From positions 40,557,217 to 40,621,216 of the forward strand of contig CP141139.1 in assembly GCA_035236585.1 (NCBI GenBank): a DNA stretch of 64,000 nt. The letters are read 5' to 3'. The first letter of the stretch is position 1. Each line of letters starts with the position of its first letter. A program made the position numbers and the translations under genes. Below the pieces are notes generated by a model, which worked only from the letters and a program-made list of their open reading frames with translations, ran no database searches and was not told where the DNA came from. Of the stretch, positions 59,636 to 64,000 are shown one piece after another. The stretch comes from Warburgia ugandensis (lineage: Eukaryota; Streptophyta; Magnoliopsida; Canellales; Canellaceae).

Positions 59636-62629
59636 CTATCTAACAAGTTGTGCTTGGAGTATGCTGTTTAGAAACTTTGATAAACAAAGGTTTAAAGTTT
59701 AGCCCTAAAATTAACAAATCTCACATGCTTGTGGATCCATTAGAGGTGGAACTAGGAGATGGACTATCAAATCATTAAAAGGTGAAAAGAGTGGTATATA
59801 GACACACTCCCATTTGTGGTCAATTTATTACTAGCAAAGCACACATACTCATGCACCTAAACTATTATCCTAAAGGAATACCCTTTCCAACTTCTAGGAG
59901 GATTAAGTAATTGAATTTGTTTTATTAAGAAATCAATCAAGAGTCCTACTTTAGCACAACTGAGACAACAATTCAATCTAGAATAATATTCTAATTGCAA
60001 GTCAAAATTTATCTATACTTTCCACCCCATTAACCAATAAAAGGATTCCTTTTGATATTTATCAGAATATTACAGGAAGAGATACAAATATAGAAGGAAA
60101 TCATTTCACTAATTGTTGTCCAATTCAAATTTACACCATTTTATGTGATACGTGCATTTCTTCACATAAGAGGAAACATGAGGGTTGGTTTCCTCTAGAG
60201 AAAGGTATTTTTTTATTTTCACTATTTATAAAGTGATAGTAGGTACATTGCTCTGATTACAACAAGTGTTGAGATTAGATTTCTGAGTTACCTACGTACA
60301 TATGGATAATTTTTTATTATTGAATAAATACATCTAATCTTTGATTACTACATACATATAAGTAAACAAAGAAAATACCCTTGATTGGAAGTTTATTGCG
60401 TATGACCAAGCATAAGTCTATGGGTTCATTGTTTTTTGTATGCCTTAGTTCTAATTTTGGATCAAAACTAGTTGGTTGATGTATGGTGTATGAATATGTC
60501 TTTCAAAGTATTAGCTGGATTTGATAAGAGTGTATAACCTTTGAAGCCTCTCTATTTAGTATTAGGTGTAGCATTGACATGTTCATCCTTTTATTAGTTA
60601 GGCATAAGTAGCTTTATCATAATCTCAAGTGCGTAGCAATATCCTTTTCAATATACTTTAGAAGATGTGTAGTAACATAGGGCATATATTTTGCATTCCT
60701 TTAACCATTCTAGGTTAGAGGAGAAGGCATGCTTCTAGCCATTGGATAGTTGACTTTTGAGAGGGCTAAAGGTTTAACTTTATCAGGATCTCGTCATATC
60801 TTTTGCAAACATAGTCTGATATGATGGTAATAATGAGATCCATAGCTAGAGTCATTGTCTTATCAGGGCTTTTCATGAAGGGGCTCACATGGTTAGAATC
60901 ATCGTCACTTTGGGGCTTGTGGATAGCTAGGGCTCCACCATATTAGAATTATCATTACCTTAGGACTATCTCATGGCTAGCAACTACTAGAGTGGAATTA
61001 TCAACTTTCCATGAATTTGTACACATTGAACTTATGTAACCCAACCCAGTTCACTAACAAGTCTCTATTAGATGAGTCAATCAAGTTATCTATGGTGGTA
61101 AAATATAAGAGATGGTCATCTTATCTATTTACACTTTCTATCCTAAAATGGATATATAAAGCATTTTGATGATGTAAAGAGAAGACTAAATGCTTGGAAG
61201 ATATGAAGAAAGCACCCACTTAGAATAGATGTTGCCTTGCAAAGGACTTCATTGCTATGTAAAAACGCAATCTTTCTTAAATATGAATTTCTAATTAACT
61301 AGGAGTGAGAGCCTTTAAGATTTATGTTGAGAAACTCCCTCCTACTAGATACTAGGGAGAGCCACCAAAGAAATTCAGAGGATGCTAGATGAAGGAGGGA
61401 GCTTTGCTCCTCTCTTTCCTCTCTCCTCTAGGGTAAACTTTGCTCTAGTACACTCTAAAACAAGGAACCTATTCTACTAGAAAGAAAAATATTTACTGTA
61501 AAGTAGGAAGAAGATCAAATTCCAACTCTATATGAGCTACCCAAAGTGCAATAGAATTTGGAAACTTAAAGAGAAAAGAAATTATACCTAACTTTTCAAA
61601 AAGTAAAGAAGACCAAAATACTAAAAAACCAATATATGGAACTCCCACCTAGAAATAGTCAAAAAGAGGCTCAATACAATTTTGGTGTCTACAATGCTAT
61701 ATGTTTACTTACTCCTTTGGATACACTCTCTTGTAGCTAAGAACTTTAAGTTATACAAGACCATGACTAATGAGAGATATTAGTATGATTCTAATGGTTC
61801 ACAATTCCTACAATACTCTCGGGTCATCTTAATTTTTATTTAGTTCACTTCTATTTTAGTCTTAGTTTTAATTTGAAAGCTAAATTTTCTTTAAATGTGG
61901 TAGATAATTCATTCCTTCTAGACATTCTACAACCCTTTATACTTATCCTAGTACAAATGCACTTGCACACTTGCACTTCAAGCATCCACAATCAAGTATC
62001 CATAAGGTCTTTGGAGCTTTGACCTTTAGACACCCTTGCAAAAATTTTTTAATACTAAAACCTTTAATTTGGGTTCATGGGAGTAAATAGTAGGGTATAT
62101 GACCCCTCAACTACCCAGACTAGTTTAGAAATATGTTTTCTTCTATCATGATGTGAATATTTAACTTGCATATCTTTAAGAGAACTCTCATATTTAACTT
62201 TTGAAGTACTGTCATCTAGTCTCTTTTTCTCAATATAGATGTTATTGCGAAAAACATTTGATATAGCATTCTGCTCTTTTAAATAAGCAATTTCATCAAG
62301 CAAAATCTTCTTTAATTTTACCAGAACTAACTGATAAGAAATCAATCATCAAACAAATTTTCCTGTTTATCCACTAAGATTCCTTTTCAAATAACTAGGC
62401 TTCCTTTTTAGAAACCAACACTTCTTTTTTGAAAATTAAGACCCATTTTTTTCTATATTAAGTTGCAAAACAGACCTTTTGGTAGAAGTATCTAGATCTG
62501 ATGTAGTCTTCTTAAAAAAGTTCTTCCTGCCACCACTTAAAGTAACTTTTTAAGTCAAAATTCTTGCATGACTTGAAAAGGTCCATGAACTTTTAAAGTT
62601 GGAATTTCAAAAATTGACCTAAAAGTTCC

Positions 62630-62631
<2 letters not shown>
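59636..62631. other. no gene seen
   Basis: AT-rich intergenic DNA. Near 60830-60990 there are diverged short repeats around words such as GGGCTTxTC, AGAATxATC and ATxGCTAG. A hairpin-like GGAGGGAGCTTTGCTCCTCT lies near 61395. No supported ORF; the minus-strand ORF at 62064-62345 has no recognised domain. Confidence 0.4.
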
Positions 62632-62679
<48 letters not shown>

Positions 62680-62680
62680 T
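62632..62680. repeat. (TTA)n microsatellite
   Basis: About 16 TTA units. Confidence 0.97.
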
Positions 62681-62760
62681 ACATTCAATGCACCACCTGC
62701 TACATTCAATGTACTACTTGTATTCTTGCATACATTCAATGTACCACCTACTACATTGTT
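62681..62760. repeat. short tandem repeats with TACATTCAATG
   Basis: Three copies of a 20-35-bp unit built on TACATTCAATGxACxACxTG, next to the TTA microsatellite. Confidence 0.75.
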
Positions 62761-62880
62761 CATGCAATCTTTATACACATGAAAAAGAAATATACATTCA
62801 CTTCCACATTGGCTATAAAACATCCAAATTCATCATCCATCCACATCAATGTTGAAAATAATTGATAAAAGAAACCACAA

Positions 62881-63302
62881 CACATTCACTTCATTTACAA
62901 GTCCATACACACATACGCATTTACTTTCACACTCCAAGTTCCCCTCATTAATCATCCCATAAAATATATATACTTAAATGAAAATAATGACAACTAGAAG
63001 AACACATGCATATTAAGAAAATGCAACCTCCACATTTACTTTGTTTACACATACCATTTACTTCCACACTTCAAGTTGTCGTCATTCAATACATAAAGTA
63101 TATATACTTCAATGAAACAATGAAAACTAGAAGAACACATGCAAATCAATGAAAATGCAACCTCCACATTCACTTCATTTACAAATCTATACACACATAG
63201 CCATTTACTTCCACACTCCAAGCTCCCCTCATTCATCCCATAAAGTTGTATACTTCAATGAAAATAATGAAAACTAGAAGAATGCCTGCATATTAATGAA
63301 AT
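62881..63302. repeat. three-copy ~140-bp tandem repeat
   Basis: Units start at 62881, 63031 and 63165 with CACATTCACTTCATTTACAA or a close variant. Each runs through ATTTACTTCCACACTCCAAG, then TATACTTCAATGAAA and ACTAGAAGAACACATGCA. Unit lengths are about 150, 134 and 138 bp. Confidence 0.88.
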
Positions 63303-64000
63303 AATACTTTATTATAGATAAGGTAATTTACATTCATATAGTCACTCCAATTGTTCTAATTGAAACTAATTACATACTTAGCCTATTCGCTTCATATTTC
63401 ATTAAGATATGCTTTGGAGCTTATTTGCCCACGAGAAAGCATAAGAGTCTGTAATACAACATATTTAATTTAGTTGGAATATTCTTTTGAGCTAGAATCC
63501 ATCAAAAATTGTGAAAAAATTTAAGATTATGACCAGTAAAAAGTATGTTACCTTTCTTGATTTGGGGACATTTACACCATTAGTACTAGGGCCCTCATGT
63601 ATCTCAACAAATAGTACCTTCACTCCCAATCAAACTGTTGTCTAGGGCAATGTATAGCAAGGAAAACAAAAATGATCAATAAGTACCATTTGTAATGTTT
63701 CAATTTTAATTAGTTATAAATGGGTTAATTAATACCTTGACATTATTTCAATTGAGTTTGAGTGGTTGAAAAGTCTTTGTCACATTAGCCCATGTTAACC
63801 ATGCTCTATAAATTTAAAATTTAAATGCATTACATACAGATAAAAATTACTTATATAGAAATAGTACATGAAAAGATTAAAAGCTTACTTATTTATGATT
63901 TCTAAGAGGGCAGGACTAATGGGCGATCCATAAGAATAAAAAAAGATTAAAAATGAGCAGTGTCCAATGAGCCATATATACACAATCATATGAATTATAA
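63303..64000. other. no gene seen
   Basis: AT-rich DNA to the window end with no ORF or repeat that I can support. Confidence 0.4.

Noticed and set aside
61141-61280. LINE RT-like translation (FDDVKRRLNAW)
   Set aside because: Too short, with no neighbouring RT motifs in any frame.
62593-62823. Minus-strand ORF with poly-Asn
   Set aside because: The Asn run is a translation of the TTA microsatellite and the rest is tandem repeat.
1-64000. CRISPR arrays, bacterial operons, phage defence systems
   Set aside because: The window is plant nuclear DNA with spliced genes and retroelements. No regularly spaced direct-repeat array and no prokaryotic gene cluster is present.

Overview
The window is nuclear DNA of a flowering plant. 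It is AT-rich and has one split host gene with GT-AG introns. It also holds plant-type RTE and L1 LINEs, Au-like tRNA-derived SINEs, Ty1/copia and Ty3/gypsy fossils, and plastid DNA copied into the nucleus. I cannot name a genus; the mix would suit a magnoliid or another early-diverging angiosperm, but that is a guess.

Region 1-16.1 kb is the only host gene I can support. It lies on the minus strand, starts at an ATG at 15626, and runs off the left edge. Seven exons (18-1918, 2104-2577, 2650-2887, 9462-9782, 12885-13019, 13203-13310, 15525-15626) join with consistent phases into 1093 codons. They encode an N-terminal FYRN-FYRC module, two basic nuclear-localisation-like clusters and a long low-complexity region. 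One intron uses a GC donor, and the start-codon region is tandemly duplicated. The 6.6-kb intron (2888-9461) holds a Ty1/copia fossil and then a mosaic of at least five plastid genes (ycf1, rpl2, psbC, ccsA, rrn5). An RTE LINE has inserted into the ccsA piece with a perfect 16-bp target duplication. The next intron (9783-12884) holds a 5'-truncated RTE and a SINE fragment, and the first intron (13311-15524) holds another SINE.

Region 16.1-31.8 kb is gene-free: a MITE-like repeat, a SINE, a TATG microsatellite, an LTR-like repeat with a second copy at 46.9 kb, a 5'-truncated L1 LINE (minus strand, 21.5-24.7 kb), and a direct repeat of about 1 kb (26.9 and 29.4 kb).

Region 31.8-52.2 kb is dominated by long Ty3/gypsy LTR sequences of a Tekay/Del-like type: a solo LTR at 31811-34462 with a 5-bp target duplication, a reverse-oriented partial copy from 40873, and a third partial copy from 48054. 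The 5' part of an L1 LINE lies between them (37.7-38.9 kb).

Region 52.2-64 kb starts with a near full-length RTE LINE (52287-55781, minus strand) inserted, with a perfect 19-bp target duplication, into an old Ty3/gypsy fragment. A second solo LTR follows (56971-59630, 5-bp duplication TTTTA). The remainder is AT-rich DNA with tandem repeats.

I saw no CRISPR array, operon or new protein-coding system. The most unusual structures are the mosaic plastid insertion split by a LINE, the duplicated start-codon region of the host gene, and the pair of matching solo LTRs.
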